A stretch of DNA of 64,000 nt from Sulfurivermis fontis (GTDB lineage: Bacteria > Pseudomonadota > Gammaproteobacteria > Thiohalomonadales > Thiohalomonadaceae). Each line of letters starts with the position of its first letter. The stretch's first letter is position 1. The stretch covers positions 798,501-862,500 of the forward strand of contig NZ_AP018724.1 of assembly GCF_004001245.1 (NCBI RefSeq), given 5' to 3'. The notes under the pieces are model-generated. The model ran no database searches. It was not told the DNA's origin and saw nothing but the letters and a program-made list of their open reading frames with translations. Position numbers and translations under genes: made by a program. Positions 63,391 through 64,000 of the stretch are shown here, piece by piece.

Positions 63391-64000
63391 ATGGCCTTCA
63401 TCTACGGCATCAAATTCCGTCTGCAGTTGCTACTGTTGTCGTCCATTGTCCTGGTGCTTGCGGTGGTGGGCATCGCCTTGTCGCACCTGATCGAGCGGTT
63501 TCATATCACCACCGCACAGCAGCAGTTCGGCAAGGTATTCACTACTGTCGACGCCGATTTGCGGCTGCGCGAGATGCACTTGCAGAACAACGTACGTGCC
63601 CTGGTGCAGCGTGATGACCTTATCGCTGCGGTCAACATGATTCACCAGTACGCCACGGTGGAAGACTACCAGCCGTTGATCTACGACGTGGAGAAGCAGC
63701 GCCTGGCCGACATGCTGCGCAACCAGGCGCGTGCCGGCGAGGTAGGGCAGATCGCCGTCTATGATGGCCGCGGCGACCTGCTGGCCTTCTTCTCCACCGC
63801 CGATGCGGCGGTGAGCGGTTTCGTGTCGTGGGAGGCAGGGGCCCCGGTGGTCTACCTGCGTGATGATGCCGGTGAAGGCACATGGCAGCGCGGCTCATTG
63901 CCGCAGACACTGGAGCTGCAGCGCGATGCCGATGACCTGTCGGCGACCATGGCCTATCGGCGCGATATGCGCGGCTTTGTGCAGGAAACCGTGCAGCCGG
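63391..64000 (+). CDS. Membrane sensor protein, N-terminal part, truncated by the window end
   Basis: Reading from ATG 63391, 203 codons are open to the window edge. The protein starts MAFIYGIKFRLQLLLLSSIV, a membrane helix (LLLSSIVLVLAVVGIALSHL), then a periplasmic sensor-like region (VDADLRLREMHLQNNVRALV; GEVGQIAVYDGRGDLLAFF). This is the layout of membrane histidine kinases or GGDEF/EAL proteins, but the output domain is outside the window. It starts ten bases after the binding-protein gene. Confidence 0.75.
   Translation, partial: MAFIYGIKFRLQLLLLSSIVLVLAVVGIALSHLIERFHITTAQQQFGKVFTTVDADLRLREMHLQNNVRALVQRDDLIAAVNMIHQYATVEDYQPLIYDVEKQRLADMLRNQARAGEVGQIAVYDGRGDLLAFFSTADAAVSGFVSWEAGAPVVYLRDDAGEGTWQRGSLPQTLELQRDADDLSATMAYRRDMRGFVQETVQP

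Overview
The window reads as a contiguous chromosome segment of a GC-rich gammaproteobacterium. The gene orders queA-tgt-yajC-secDF, suhB/trmJ-cysE-iscR-isc, ndk-rlmN-pilW-rodZ-ispG-hisS-yfgM-bamB-der, rnr-rlmB-rpsF-rpsR-rplI-dnaB-alr-radA and ffh-rpsP-rimM-trmD-rplS are all classic for that class. The AddAB-type recombination nuclease pair, a B12-dependent ribonucleotide reductase, the PilW pilus gene and several c-di-GMP proteins suggest a free-living lineage, perhaps Chromatiales-like. The order is inference from synteny, not proof.

Layout. 1-5.5 kb: tRNA queuosine genes, the Sec accessory operon with an extra YajC-like zinc-ribbon protein, and rnk. 5.7-16 kb: suhB and trmJ diverge, followed by cysE and a full Isc operon (iscR, a second cysteine desulfurase, iscS, iscU, iscA, hscB, hscA, fdx, iscX). 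The distal half of this operon is broken up by four kinds of dispersed repeat. 16-25 kb: the ndk-to-der housekeeping run. 25-31 kb: a methyltransferase, NrdJ, a Sel1/coiled-coil protein, an M23 peptidase and xseA. 31-41 kb: rnr, rlmB, the S6/S18/L9 ribosomal operon, dnaB, alr, a Nudix hydrolase and radA. 41-45 kb, minus strand: a PilZ-FHA pair, a CorB-type transporter and a CcsA-like protein. 45-54.9 kb: ffh, rpsP-rimM-trmD-rplS, a periplasmic TPR protein, ogt, xerD, an HD-GYP protein, yajQ and dsbC. 54.9-62.4 kb, minus strand: cnoX, addA and addB. 62.4-64 kb: a periplasmic binding protein and the start of a membrane sensor.

The most interesting non-coding signals are as follows. (1) An unannotated small-RNA gene lies on the plus strand between addA and addB (about 59396-59520). 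It has a promoter, an upstream palindrome, seven GGA motifs and a strong intrinsic terminator, which resembles a CsrA/RsmA-sequestering RNA. (2) There are three copies of a 155-bp MITE flanked by TA, built as five consecutive hairpins. One copy carries a compensatory base-pair change, and two copies complete the stop codons of suhB and hscB. (3) Several other short repeat families sit at gene ends or inside genes: they give QueA and RlmB extra C-terminal residues, and a REP-like palindrome encodes the N-terminus of the M23 peptidase. (4) A terminator-like structure separates iscA from hscB, an intrinsic terminator overlaps the start of a periplasmic TPR gene, and a perfect palindrome fills the promoter spacer of the FHA-PilZ operon.
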